Below, piece after piece: positions 14,715 through 25,406 of a DNA stretch of 33,664 nucleotides. Position numbers and translations under genes: made by a program. This DNA comes from Brevibacterium sp. (GTDB lineage: Bacteria > Actinomycetota > Actinomycetes > Actinomycetales > Brevibacteriaceae). Location of the stretch: positions 1 to 33,664 of the forward strand of contig JAKDSA010000025.1 of NCBI GenBank assembly GCA_030457025.1. The letters are read 5' to 3'. Numbering within the stretch: position 1 is the first letter of the stretch; the number at the start of each line of letters is the position of its first letter. Below the pieces are notes generated by a model. It was not told where the DNA came from. It saw only the letters and a program-made list of their open reading frames with translations, and searched no databases.

Positions 14715-16370
14715 CTACTGCGAGTCCAGCGACTGAGCCGCTCGCTCACCCAGCTCATCGATGAGCACGCGCTCGTTCTCCGAATAGTCGACGGGTACGA
14801 CGACGAGGTGGACTCCACCGGCCCTGAACGCGGACTCGAGCGCTTCCTGCATGTCAGCAACGTTGGTCAACCTGCGCCCGGTGGCCCCGTAGGACTCGGC
14901 ATAGGCGACGAATTCGGGGTTGCCGAAGGTCAGTCCGTAGTCGGGAAGACCGTCCACAGCCTGCTTCCACCGGATCATCCCGTAGGAGCTGTCTTCGAGG
15001 ACAAGCACCACGAGATCGAGACCGAGGCGCACCGCGGTCTCCATTTCCTGGCTGTTCATCATGAACCCGCCATCTCCGACGACCGCCATGACCCGACGCT
15101 CCGGATAGGTCAGCTTAGCTGCCATGGCCGAGGGAAGACCGGCTCCCATGGTGGCCAGAGCATTGTCGAGGAGGAGAGTGTTCGCCCTCGTAGTCCGATA
15201 GTTGCGGGCGAACCAGATCTTGTACATGCCGTTGTCCAACGCCACGATCCCGTCGACGGGCATGACCTGGCGCACCTCGGCGACGATGCGCTGCGGGATG
15301 AACCGGTCATCGGTCGAGCGCTCTTCGATCTTCTCCAGGATTCCTGCGCGCATCGGCAGCAGGGCCCCGGCGTTGGGCACATGTCCGACGAGTTCCACGG
15401 CGAGCCGGTCGAGGCTGGGGCCCAGGTCGCCGATGGTTTCGACCTGCGGGAAGTAGACCTGCTCGACGACTGCCGCCCGATAGCCGACGTGGACGACCGT
15501 CGGTCCGTTCTCGTCCATCGTGAACGGCGGCTTCTCGGTCGTGTCGTGGCCGATGGTGACGATGACGTCGGCTTTCTCGATCGCATCGTGGACGTAGTCG
15601 CGGCTGGTCAGGGCCGCGGTGCCCATGTACAGATCGGAGGATCCGGACACAGTTCCTTTGCCCATCTGGGTGGTGAAGTAGGGGATGCGCACTCGGGAGA
15701 CGAACCTCGACAGTGCCTCGCTGGCATCCGAACGCGAGGCATCGGCACCGAGCATGAGCAGCGGTCGCTTGGCACCGCGGATCACCTGCGCGGCGGCATC
15801 GACGGAGTCGTCGCTGGCAATGGCTCGTCCATTGGTGTGCGGCTGCACAAGGGCGTATTCCTCCAGCGGCATGGCGGCGATGTCCTCTGGGAGCTCCAGG
15901 TGGACAGGGCCGGGCCGTTCGGACCGGGCGACGCGGAAGGCCTCTCGGACCATGGTGGGGACCATGTTCGCCGAGGTGATCTGTCGGCTGTCCTTCGTCA
16001 GCGGCTTCATCGTCGCCACGGTGTTGACGATCTGGAAGCGCGCCTGCTCGGCCGCGCGAATTCCCTTCTGGCCGGTGATCATGAGCACCGGCATTCCGCC
16101 GAGGTGGGCATATGCCGCACCGGTAGCGAGATTGAGTGCGCCGGGGCCAAGAGTGGTCAGGCACACGCCGGGTTTGCCGGTCAGACGCCCATAGGTCGCG
16201 GCCATGAATGCGGCAGCCTGTTCGTGGCGGGTGAGGACGAAATCGATGGAGGACTGGCGCAGAGAATCGATGAAATCGACATTCTCCTCACCGGGGATGC
16301 CGAAGATGCGTTCGACTCCCTCGTTCTCCAGGGCCGTGATCATAACATCGGAAGCTCGCTGAGTCGTCAT
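14715..16370 (-). CDS. Acetolactate-synthase-type TPP enzyme
   Basis: This thiamine-diphosphate enzyme of the acetolactate synthase large-subunit type has 551 residues in the usual three domains: PYR (with the catalytic Glu50 in RHEQAAAF), the central domain and PP (GDGGFMMNSQEMETAVRLG from about residue 430). It resembles single-subunit, catabolic AlsS-like enzymes, and no ilvN-type small subunit is nearby. The product may be acetolactate, but related decarboxylases or ligases cannot be excluded. The position that usually holds the Asn metal ligand reads Glu459 (VLEDSSYGM). ATG 16370 is forced by an in-frame TAG four codons upstream; the GAAGG just before it is too close for an ideal ribosome site. 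Confidence 0.85.
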   Translation of the reverse strand: MTTQRASDVMITALENEGVERIFGIPGEENVDFIDSLRQSSIDFVLTRHEQAAAFMAATYGRLTGKPGVCLTTLGPGALNLATGAAYAHLGGMPVLMITGQKGIRAAEQARFQIVNTVATMKPLTKDSRQITSANMVPTMVREAFRVARSERPGPVHLELPEDIAAMPLEEYALVQPHTNGRAIASDDSVDAAAQVIRGAKRPLLMLGADASRSDASEALSRFVSRVRIPYFTTQMGKGTVSGSSDLYMGTAALTSRDYVHDAIEKADVIVTIGHDTTEKPPFTMDENGPTVVHVGYRAAVVEQVYFPQVETIGDLGPSLDRLAVELVGHVPNAGALLPMRAGILEKIEERSTDDRFIPQRIVAEVRQVMPVDGIVALDNGMYKIWFARNYRTTRANTLLLDNALATMGAGLPSAMAAKLTYPERRVMAVVGDGGFMMNSQEMETAVRLGLDLVVLVLEDSSYGMIRWKQAVDGLPDYGLTFGNPEFVAYAESYGATGRRLTNVADMQEALESAFRAGGVHLVVVPVDYSENERVLIDELGERAAQSLDSQ

Positions 16371-17649
<1,279 letters not shown>

Positions 17650-17650
17650 T

Positions 17651-20224
17651 ATGCGCGTCCCACTGAACTGGCTGGCCGACTACGTCGATCTCCCAGCCGA
17701 TACGGATACCCACGCCCTCGCAGCCGAATTCGCCGCGATCGGTTTGGAAGAAGAAGACTACTTCGGGCCCGAAATCTCCGGCCCCCTCGTCGTTGCCCGA
17801 GTCCTCGATCTCGTCAAGGAAGAGCACTCGAACGGCAAGACCATCAACTGGTGCCGCGTCGACGTCGGAGCAGAGCACAACGAAGCCGACGACAACCCGA
17901 AGGACCCGCAGCCCGGAGCCGAGCGTCCCAGCCGCGGCATCATCTGCGGTGCCCACAACTTCTCAGAAGGCGACCTCGTCGTCGCCTGCCTGCCCGGCAC
18001 CACACTGCCCGGAGACTTCCACATCGCGGCACGCAAAACATACGGTCACGTCTCCGACGGCATGATCTGCTCGGCCAAGGAGCTCGGCCTGGGCGACGAC
18101 CACGACGGCATCATCGTCCTGGCCGACCTGGGTCTGACCGGCGAACCCGGTGACTCCGCGATCGAGCTTCTGGGACTCGACCAGGTCACCCTCGACGTCA
18201 ACGTCACCCCCGACCGCGGCTACCAGCTCTCCATGCGCGGCATCGCCCGCGAGTACGCGCAGATGAAGGGCCAGTCCTTCACCGATATCGGCAGCCCCAC
18301 CGTCGCCGAGGTCAACGCCCCCACCGATGACGGGTTCCCTGTCGTCATCGAGGACTCCAACCCCATCGACGGCAACGTCGGCTGCGACCAGTTCACCGCG
18401 CTGCAGGTCAACGGCATCGACCCGAGCGCAAAGACCCCATTCTGGATGCAGCGCCGTCTCATTGCCGCAGGCATGCGTACTATCAGCCTCACCGTTGATG
18501 TCACGAACTACGTCATGCTCGAACTCGGTCAGCCCCTGCACGCCTATGACACGGCGCTGCTGGGCGAGGAGATCGTCGTGCGTCGTGCGCAGGCGGGGGA
18601 GAAGTTCACGACCCTCGACGATGTCGAACGCACCCTGGATGCCGAGGACCTCCTCATCACCGACCGCGGTGGCAAGGGCGGCAAGATCATCGGTCTCGCC
18701 GGTGTCATGGGCGGAGCCGCAGTCGAGGTCAACGATGAGACTACCGCCGTCGTCATCGAGTCCGCGCACTTCGACCCGATCTCGATCGCCCGCACCGCAC
18801 GGAGGCACAAACTGTCCTCCGAGGCCTCGCGTCGCTTCGAACGCGGAGTCGACTCGTTGCTCGGACCGGTGGCTGCACGCCGCTGCGCTGACCTGCTCGT
18901 CGAACTCGCAGGTGGCACACTCAGCCCGGCGACAACACAGGTCGGGCAGGCTCCCGAACCCACCGTCATCGAGCTTCCGGTCAAGCGCGTCGACTCCCTC
19001 GTCGGCGTCGACTACACGACCGCTGAGGTGACCGGGCTGCTCGAAGGCATCGGTGCAGGCATCGAGGTCATCGGCAAGGACCGTCTGGCGGTGACCGTGC
19101 CCTCCTGGCGTTCGGACATCACCGCAGACGTCGACCTCATCGAGGAAGTCGCCCGCACCGGCGGCTACGACCGGATCCCATCGATCCAGCCGGCTGCTCG
19201 CGCCGGACAGGGAATGACCGAGGCACAGCGCACACGGCGCCGGATCTCTAACCTGCTGGCCGCCGACGGCTTCACCGAGGTGCTGTCCTACCCGTTCACG
19301 TCCGATAAGCGTGATGATCAGCTGCGTCTTGAAGCCGACGACATCCGCCGTCAGCACATCCGCCTGGCGAACCCGATGTCCGAGGACCTGCCGCTGATGC
19401 GCACCAACCTGCTCTCGACTCTGGTCGAACTGGTGGCACGCAACTTCGGCCGCGGAGCCAAGGACGTCGCACTCTTCGAGGCTGGACTCGTCTCCACTTC
19501 GGCGGGTCTGCCAGCAGGGCCCGGACCACGGCACCTGCCCGGATACCACCCGACCGATGCGGAACTCGAAGAGGTCTACGCCTCGGTTCCTGTTCAGCCC
19601 TACCACTACGCGGGCATCATCTCCGGCAACGCCGAACTCCCCGGCGTCTGGGGCAAAGGTCGTAAGGCCGAAGCCGCCGACGTCATCGACACCGTGCGCC
19701 GTATTGCCCGCACCAACGGCATTGAGGTCACGGTCGAAGCCGACCAGATCGCACCCTGGCACCCAGGACGTGCCGCGAAGTTCGTCCTCGCCGATGGCCA
19801 GGAACTCGGACATGCCGGTGAACTCCACCCGAAGGTGTGCGAGAACCTGGGCCTGCCGGCCCGGACCGTGGCCTTCGAAATCGATCTCGATGCACTGCTG
19901 GCACAGGAGGACCTGCGCACCTGGGACGGTGCGCTGTCGACCTACCCGGTGTCCCGCCAGGACGTCGCCCTCATCGTCGATGCGGATCTGCCGACTCAGA
20001 CCTTGGCGGCGACTCTGCGCGAGGGTGCGGGGGAGGAACTAGAACTGCTCGAAACCTTCGACCTCTACACCGGTGACCAGCTGCCCGAGGGCAAGAAGTC
20101 CCTGGCGTTCCGCCTGACCTTCCGCGCCGCGGACCGCACGCTCAAGGCCGATGACGCCTCGGCGATGCGTGAGGCGGCGACGAAGCTGGCCGCTGAGCGC
20201 CACGGCGCCGAAGTAAGAAGCTGA
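17651..20224 (+). CDS. pheT: Phenylalanyl-tRNA synthetase beta subunit
   Basis: The 857-residue beta subunit has the standard domain order: an EMAP-type tRNA-binding domain (about 40-165), B5 and B3/4 editing domains that hydrolyse mischarged Tyr-tRNA (middle section), a catalytic-like core that lacks synthetase motifs, and a C-terminal ferredoxin-fold anticodon-binding domain (about 760-855, STYPVSRQDVALIVDADLPTQTLAATLREGAG..KSLAFRLTFRAADRTL). It starts one base after the pheS stop, so the two are translationally coupled for 1:1 assembly. The length is normal. Confidence 0.97.
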   Translation: MRVPLNWLADYVDLPADTDTHALAAEFAAIGLEEEDYFGPEISGPLVVARVLDLVKEEHSNGKTINWCRVDVGAEHNEADDNPKDPQPGAERPSRGIICGAHNFSEGDLVVACLPGTTLPGDFHIAARKTYGHVSDGMICSAKELGLGDDHDGIIVLADLGLTGEPGDSAIELLGLDQVTLDVNVTPDRGYQLSMRGIAREYAQMKGQSFTDIGSPTVAEVNAPTDDGFPVVIEDSNPIDGNVGCDQFTALQVNGIDPSAKTPFWMQRRLIAAGMRTISLTVDVTNYVMLELGQPLHAYDTALLGEEIVVRRAQAGEKFTTLDDVERTLDAEDLLITDRGGKGGKIIGLAGVMGGAAVEVNDETTAVVIESAHFDPISIARTARRHKLSSEASRRFERGVDSLLGPVAARRCADLLVELAGGTLSPATTQVGQAPEPTVIELPVKRVDSLVGVDYTTAEVTGLLEGIGAGIEVIGKDRLAVTVPSWRSDITADVDLIEEVARTGGYDRIPSIQPAARAGQGMTEAQRTRRRISNLLAADGFTEVLSYPFTSDKRDDQLRLEADDIRRQHIRLANPMSEDLPLMRTNLLSTLVELVARNFGRGAKDVALFEAGLVSTSAGLPAGPGPRHLPGYHPTDAELEEVYASVPVQPYHYAGIISGNAELPGVWGKGRKAEAADVIDTVRRIARTNGIEVTVEADQIAPWHPGRAAKFVLADGQELGHAGELHPKVCENLGLPARTVAFEIDLDALLAQEDLRTWDGALSTYPVSRQDVALIVDADLPTQTLAATLREGAGEELELLETFDLYTGDQLPEGKKSLAFRLTFRAADRTLKADDASAMREAATKLAAERHGAEVRS

Positions 20225-20238
20225 GAGGAACCCTGACC

Positions 20239-21120
20239 ATGACCGAGAAGTTGCCCTACGGAACCAACCTTCCTGCCGATGTGGTCAGCGGTGACGCCAC
20301 CGCTGTGCCCGCTGAGACGATCGCCGTCGTGACTGGGGGAGCCCGGGGCATCGGCCGCTATCTGTCTGAAGCATTCGCAAGTGCCGGGTATCACGTCGTT
20401 GTCACCGCCACTTCGGCGGACAAGGCGGAGAAAGCAGCGGCTGAGATCGTCGATTCCACAGGGGGAGCGGCCACAGGATACGGGCTGCGCGCGGATGACA
20501 TCGACTCCGTGTCATCATTCCGCGAGGCAGTCATTGCTCTTGAAGCGGATACCGATCGGCGCCACCAAGTTCTGGTCAACAACGCCGGCCGCATCGAGTC
20601 CACCGAGGGCCCGCTGTGGGAGGCGGACCCGGAGAGCATCAAGGGTGTCGTCGACGCCAACGTCCTTGGTGTCGCCCTCATGATCAACGCTCTCGCCCCG
20701 GTCCTCATCACCAACGCCGAGGCGGCCGGGCGTCCCAGCCGCATCATCGACCTCAACTCGGGTTCAGGTGCGCAGGGGACGCGTGCCTACGCCGTGTATT
20801 CGGCGTCGAAGGCCTCCCTGTTCCGCCTCGCCGACTCCGTCGTCCACTTCGGCCATGACAAGGGCCTGCGTATCTTCGAAATGGCACCCGGCGTTGTGGA
20901 GACCGAGATGACGAAGTCGATGCCTGTCCACGATTTCCGCGGTGAAGGGGACTGGACGAGCCCGGAACAGGTCACCGATCTTGCGTTGGCTCTGGCTTCT
21001 GGCACGTTGGATGCGTTCACCGGGCGGTATGTGCGGGCAGGTACGGACAATGAAGAGTCATTGCTCGCCGAGGTAGGCGCCGGGTTCGGGAAGTCGACCC
21101 GGCGGATCTTGCTCGGCTGA
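20239..21120 (+). CDS. Short-chain dehydrogenase/reductase (intact copy)
   Basis: This classical SDR has 293 residues. It shows the cofactor motif TGGARGIG (32-39), NNAG (114-117), the Asn141 position, Ser174/176, and the catalytic Tyr187-x3-Lys191 (YSASK). An N-terminal extension of about 28 residues precedes the Rossmann fold. The substrate is unknown. It begins 14 bp after pheT with an AGAGGA ribosome site, so it may be read with pheST. Two broken copies of this gene lie downstream (about 22674-23135 and 26245-26750), so it is the surviving member of a duplicated set. Confidence 0.92.
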   Translation: MTEKLPYGTNLPADVVSGDATAVPAETIAVVTGGARGIGRYLSEAFASAGYHVVVTATSADKAEKAAAEIVDSTGGAATGYGLRADDIDSVSSFREAVIALEADTDRRHQVLVNNAGRIESTEGPLWEADPESIKGVVDANVLGVALMINALAPVLITNAEAAGRPSRIIDLNSGSGAQGTRAYAVYSASKASLFRLADSVVHFGHDKGLRIFEMAPGVVETEMTKSMPVHDFRGEGDWTSPEQVTDLALALASGTLDAFTGRYVRAGTDNEESLLAEVGAGFGKSTRRILLG

Positions 21121-21195
21121 AGGGGTTTGCCCGCCTCGAACTGGGCGAAGCTGCGAAACGGTTACGGTAAGTCCAGGTTTGTCACACAAGCCGAA

Positions 21196-21969
21196 CTACA
21201 CGGGCAGAGTCTCGATGTGGATGCAGACCGATCCGTTCATTTCTGTCTGATTCAGGGCAACGGCGATCGCCGTGGCGATGCATGCGCCCTGCTTTGCACC
21301 CCACCGCGATGCCACCGCCGTGGCCCGGATCACAGGCTGAAAGCCGAGCTGGTCACCACAACTCGATGATGGTTCAATCGCGCCCGCAGACGCGTCATCG
21401 ACGACTGTGATTTCACGGAGCACTCCCGACAGAGGAGGAGACTTCAGCAGGTTCTCTGCGTGACCCATTCCGATAGTCGGAGTCTTCGCATCTGCCCACA
21501 CGGTGACAGCAAGTGAACTTTCGAATCCGAGTGGAGTGGGATAGAGCCAGGTGTCGAGGTTGGCAATATTGACGGTCTCTGATGTGACAGCGCTGAGAGG
21601 GACGAGATAGTGCGCACCCTTCAGTTCGAAATCTCCGAAGTCGCCCACTGCCTCGTCGGCACACAGAGCAATCGGCAGGAGTGGGCCGCTGGAGCCAGAA
21701 GGACCCACGTAGGAGTCCATCAGGCCCACCTGAACCCATGCCACAAGGCCTCTGTCCACATGTTTGTCGACGAGGTAGGCGTCTTCCATGCCCCAGATCG
21801 TCGGAGATCCCGAACTGCTGTAGGTGCTGGGCCATCCGAGGGAAGCTGATTTGCTGACGAACGAGCTGTAGAGGTCAGCCTCTTCTTCCTCGGTAACCGA
21901 TCGTGGCTTGGGGGAAAAGTCCCCATGGAGCGTCAAGAGGCATGTATCAACGTCGGTGTTCACGTGCAT
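21196..21969 (-). CDS. Uncharacterised protein, second gene of a two-gene unit
   Basis: I do not recognise this 257-residue protein. It has no signal peptide or membrane segment. It is rich in Ser, Gly and acidic residues and looks like a soluble mixed alpha/beta or beta-rich protein (GLVAWVQVGLMDSYVGPSGSS, HYLVPLSAVTSETVNIANLDTWLYPTPLGFESSLAVTVWAD). Several cysteines are scattered without a metal-site pattern. ATG 21969 has a GGGAAGG ribosome site upstream. It starts 30 bp after the secreted-protein gene on the same strand, so the two are probably one operon. It is convergent with the intact SDR gene. Confidence 0.7.
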   Translation of the reverse strand: MHVNTDVDTCLLTLHGDFSPKPRSVTEEEEADLYSSFVSKSASLGWPSTYSSSGSPTIWGMEDAYLVDKHVDRGLVAWVQVGLMDSYVGPSGSSGPLLPIALCADEAVGDFGDFELKGAHYLVPLSAVTSETVNIANLDTWLYPTPLGFESSLAVTVWADAKTPTIGMGHAENLLKSPPLSGVLREITVVDDASAGAIEPSSSCGDQLGFQPVIRATAVASRWGAKQGACIATAIAVALNQTEMNGSVCIHIETLPV

Positions 21970-21999
21970 CAGCCTTCCCTTTTTCGCTGCGGCACCATT

Positions 22000-22509
22000 C
22001 TAGATCGAGCATGGGCGCACTTGCTCCGGAGAGGTTGTCTTGATAGGTGCGTCGATCACTCCGGCGACATCAACGTCGACTTTCGACCGCCAGGTCCCGT
22101 TGTCGGATGACTGGCAGGCGGTCCTTGCATTTGCCCTCTTGCCTCGCCCGCCGCCGGGTTTGATTGCTGCCTTCGAGCCTTTGGCGACGGTCTTCCACTT
22201 GCCGCTCGATTTGTACTGCAGCTCAATTACAACCTTGGCCTTCTTGCCCGTGAAGTTTTTGTTGGGATCTTGCCACCACCCGTGAACAGATGCCTCCCAC
22301 GGATTGAAGTCGATGTGGACGAGGTCCATGACCTGGTCGAACCTTCCACCTTGTGTATCGGTGGCCTCCGATACAGACTGCGGGCCAGCTTCAATGTCGT
22401 TCACGATCTCTGCAGAAGCCGGAGTGGCACTCGTTGATAGCGCCACAGCTAGGGAGGCCGCTCCAAGTGTGCTGAAGACGCGGAAGGGCCGGCTCAATAG
22501 GGACATCAT
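22000..22509 (-). CDS. Secreted protein of unknown function
   Basis: The 169-residue product has a clear Sec signal peptide: basic start (MMSLLSRPFR), hydrophobic core (VFSTLGAASLAVALS) and an ASA cleavage site near residue 33. The mature part of about 135 residues has strand-like repeats (VVIELQYKSSGKWKTVAKGSKAAIKPGGGRGKRANARTACQ) and two cysteines that might form a disulphide. The family is not known to me. ATG 22509 is chosen because AGAGAGG lies upstream and the signal peptide starts there; the frame is open to 22539. It is followed by the gene at 21969-21196. Confidence 0.75.
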   Translation of the reverse strand: MMSLLSRPFRVFSTLGAASLAVALSTSATPASAEIVNDIEAGPQSVSEATDTQGGRFDQVMDLVHIDFNPWEASVHGWWQDPNKNFTGKKAKVVIELQYKSSGKWKTVAKGSKAAIKPGGGRGKRANARTACQSSDNGTWRSKVDVDVAGVIDAPIKTTSPEQVRPCSI

Positions 22510-22539
22510 CGTTGACCTCTCTTGAAGTTTTATCGGCAT

Positions 22540-22673
22540 GTCAGATTGTGGTTAAACGTTATCACGTACCTACGCAACTGCAATGCGACCTGTTGTGTAA
22601 GACGAGGGTTTCAATCTCCAGGCGCTGTGGCGTTGTGAGTGCGCTCGATGCCAAGACTGACGTTGCGTTCAGG
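22540..22673. other. Intergenic region before the first broken SDR copy
   Basis: No gene is seen. It must hold the promoter of the secreted-protein gene on the minus strand. A more decayed upstream part of the broken SDR copy could lie here but is not recognisable by eye. Confidence 0.3.
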
Positions 22674-23135
22674 CGCTCATCAACAATGCCGGACGCATCG
22701 AATCCACCGAACCGACTGGTCGCACCAGCCGCATCATCGACCTCAACTCAGTCGGGTGCGCAGGGTTAGCCTGCGAACGCGGTGTCGAAGGCTGCGCTCT
22801 TCCGGATCGCCGATTCCGTCGTCCACTTCGGACACGACAAGGGTCTGCGGATCTACGAGATGGCTCCGGGCGTCGTAGAGACCGAGATGACGAAGTCCAT
22901 GCCGGTCCACGACTTCCGCGGGGAGGGTGACTGGACGAGCCCGAAGCAGGTGTCTGATCTTGCGGTCACTTTGGCCTCGGGAACACTGGATGCATACACT
23001 GGACGGTATGTGCGTGCAGGGGCCGATTCTGAGGAATCGCTGCTCGCGGACAACGCTGCCGAACTGGCGGACTCGGCCCGTCGCCTCGTCCTCGGCTGCG
23101 TTCCTCGGTCTTCGCAGAGTTCACAGGCAGACTGA
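22674..23135 (+). pseudogene. Broken SDR gene copy 2
   Basis: This segment matches the intact SDR gene at 20239-21120. It starts near the NNAG motif (ctcatcaacaatgccgg), keeps the following codons, then lacks about 110 bp before resuming at the RTSRIIDLNS segment. A frame disturbance follows around the active-site Tyr. The last 118 codons (from GTG 22782) stay open and are very similar to the intact protein (RIADSVVHFGHDKGLRIYEMAPGVVETEMTKSMPVHDFRGEG). The nucleotide-binding half is absent, so it cannot be an active oxidoreductase. It ends 15 bp before pabAB and might contribute a transcript leader to it. Confidence 0.88.
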
Positions 23136-23150
23136 CGAATCGGCAGAGCA

Positions 23151-25406
23151 GTGATCCGCACACTTCTCATCGACAATTACGACTCGTTCACCTTCAACCT
23201 CTACCACTACCTCGCCGAGGTCAACGGCATCCCGCCGGTCGTTGTGCTCAATGACTGGGCCGACTGGCACCCGGGTGCATTGGATGGGTTCGACAATGTG
23301 GTGATCTCACCCGGGCCAGGTTCCCCGGATAAGATTGCGGATTTCGGCATCTGTGCTGAGGTGATTGCGACGGCGACAATTCCCATCCTCGGCATCTGCC
23401 TAGGGCATCAGGGGATCGTACTGGCTCACGGTGGATCCGTTGCTCACGCCCCCAGCCCACGGCACGGACGTCGGTCAGAGATCCGGAATTTCGGCGTCGA
23501 TCTCTTCACCGATCTTCCGCCGACGTTCAGTGCAGTCCGTTACCACTCGCTGGCCGTCACCGACGTTCCTGAGGCGCTGGAGGTGACTGCGTATTCCGAT
23601 GACGGTGTCATCATGGGGCTGCGTCACCGCACTCTTCCGCAGTGGGGAGTCCAATTCCACCCCGAATCGATCTCCACCGAGCACAGCCTTCAACTGCTGG
23701 GCAACTTCGCGCGACTGACCCGGGAGTGGGCAGGCAGGGAGACGGGATCCTCGAACAACACGACTCTGGGTTCTGGGACTTCACGCTCCGAAACTCTGGG
23801 CTCCGGCACGCTGCCGTCCGGCACACTTGACCGACCCGAGCCGGTCATAGTGGCCCTTCAGGTGGAAGCTTTGGAACTGTCGGTGCCGGTCGAGATCATC
23901 TTCGGAGCGCTCTATGGGGACGAGGAAGAAGCCGTCTGGCTTGATGGCAATGACCCGAGCAGTGGTTCATCGAGGTTCACCATCATGGGCGCGCCCACCG
24001 GGCCGAACGGCCGAGTCGCCACCGCGGATACGCGCACCGGCACGATCCGCATTCGACACACCGGAAGTGCTCCAGCAGGTACAACAGGCGCAGCGACTAC
24101 AGTCCGCAGCGGCCTCTTCGACTGGCTCGAAGCCGAGCTGGACACCATCGAAGTTGAGGCTCCGGCACTGCCCTTCGACTTCCGCCTCGGCTGGGTCGGA
24201 TACCTGGGATACGAGCTGAAGGCCGAGGTCGGTTCGCCGAACCTGCACCATTCGGACCTGCCAGACGCCACCCTGATGTTCCTCGACCGGGCCGTCGTCA
24301 TCGACCATGATGAGTCGCAGGTCTATCTGCTGGCACTCAACGGACTCGGCGCGTCACCAACAGACTGCGAGACCTGGTGCGCACAGACGAAGACAATGAT
24401 CCAGGAACTCACTTCGGCCGACCCGTTGGCACCTGCGGGAATGAGCGCTGGCCCGTCTTCCCGCACCGCTGCGCTTACCGCGACGTCGCTGGTAGCTCGT
24501 CAATCCCGCAAGCAGTACCGTGAAAACATCGAGCGAGTGCTGGAGAAGATCACTGACGGTGAGACCTATGAAGTCTGTCTGACCAACATGCTCGAAACAC
24601 AGGGGGAGTTCGACACCCTGAGCGCGTACCTCGCTCTGCGAGCACAGAACCCCACCTCGTTCGGCGTCTATCTCGCCTCGAAATACGCGACGATACTGAG
24701 CACGTCTCCGGAACGCTTCCTGCGTATTGGCTCTGACGGTCGGGTCGAATCCAAACCGATCAAAGGCACACGAGCACGCGGCCGCACAGATGAGGAAGAC
24801 CGTGCGATCAAGGACGAATTGCGCCATTCGGAGAAGGATCGCTCGGAGAACCTCATGATCGTCGACCTCGTCCGCCACGACCTCGGCGCTACTGCCGAAC
24901 TCGGGTCTGTCGATGTCGATGTGCTCTTTGGCATCGAATCCTATGCCACCGTTCATCAGATGGTGAGCACGGTCAGCGCGGTTCTCGACCCCGAACATTC
25001 GCCGGTGGCGTGCGTCAGAGCGACCTTCCCGCCGGGGTCGATGACCGGGGCGCCGAAGCTGCGGACAATGTCGATCATCGACGAACTCGAGACTGGTCCT
25101 CGAGGTATCTACAGCGGGGCGATCGGGTACTTCTCTCTCAATGGCGCCGTCGATCTCAGCGTTGTCATCAGGACGCTGGTCGTCGCGGATGGAACCGTGC
25201 GGTACGGGGTCGGTGGTGCAATCGTCGCCCTCTCTGACCCCGATGATGAATATGCTGAAACCGTGGCCAAAGCTGCGCCCCTGCTGAAGCTGTTCGACGA
25301 TGCCGCATTTCCCGGCGCAGTCGAGGACATGCCGCTTGGACAGGGAAGTAGTGACACGGAGCTCGAAACTGAGGAATCCACTGACAGGGAAGGCCTTGTG
25401 ACATGA
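23151..25406 (+). CDS. pabAB: Aminodeoxychorismate synthase, fused glutaminase and synthase subunits
   Basis: This enzyme makes 4-amino-4-deoxychorismate from chorismate and glutamine for folate (p-aminobenzoate) synthesis. The 751-residue fusion has an N-terminal class I glutaminase (about 1-195; DNYDSFTFNLYHYL, Cys83 in GICLGHQ, FHPES near 170) and a C-terminal chorismate-binding domain (about 440-725). PIKGT with Lys538 is the PabB signature, whereas anthranilate synthase has Ala at that place, so PabB is preferred over TrpE. The linker (about 196-230) contains repeated TLGSGT units. The start is GTG 23151 with a weak ribosome site. Its stop overlaps the next start (ATGA). Confidence 0.93.
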   Translation: MIRTLLIDNYDSFTFNLYHYLAEVNGIPPVVVLNDWADWHPGALDGFDNVVISPGPGSPDKIADFGICAEVIATATIPILGICLGHQGIVLAHGGSVAHAPSPRHGRRSEIRNFGVDLFTDLPPTFSAVRYHSLAVTDVPEALEVTAYSDDGVIMGLRHRTLPQWGVQFHPESISTEHSLQLLGNFARLTREWAGRETGSSNNTTLGSGTSRSETLGSGTLPSGTLDRPEPVIVALQVEALELSVPVEIIFGALYGDEEEAVWLDGNDPSSGSSRFTIMGAPTGPNGRVATADTRTGTIRIRHTGSAPAGTTGAATTVRSGLFDWLEAELDTIEVEAPALPFDFRLGWVGYLGYELKAEVGSPNLHHSDLPDATLMFLDRAVVIDHDESQVYLLALNGLGASPTDCETWCAQTKTMIQELTSADPLAPAGMSAGPSSRTAALTATSLVARQSRKQYRENIERVLEKITDGETYEVCLTNMLETQGEFDTLSAYLALRAQNPTSFGVYLASKYATILSTSPERFLRIGSDGRVESKPIKGTRARGRTDEEDRAIKDELRHSEKDRSENLMIVDLVRHDLGATAELGSVDVDVLFGIESYATVHQMVSTVSAVLDPEHSPVACVRATFPPGSMTGAPKLRTMSIIDELETGPRGIYSGAIGYFSLNGAVDLSVVIRTLVVADGTVRYGVGGAIVALSDPDDEYAETVAKAAPLLKLFDDAAFPGAVEDMPLGQGSSDTELETEESTDREGLVT

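Noticed and set aside
17963-19828. 621-codon minus-strand frame antisense to pheT
   Set aside because: It lies wholly inside pheT, has no recognisable domain and is typical of long antisense frames in GC-rich codon-biased genes.
23151-25406. Anthranilate synthase (TrpE-TrpG fusion) as the identity of the fusion enzyme
   Set aside because: The PIKGT motif with Lys538 and the coupled class IV enzyme gene fit aminodeoxychorismate synthase; TrpE would have Ala at the Lys place.
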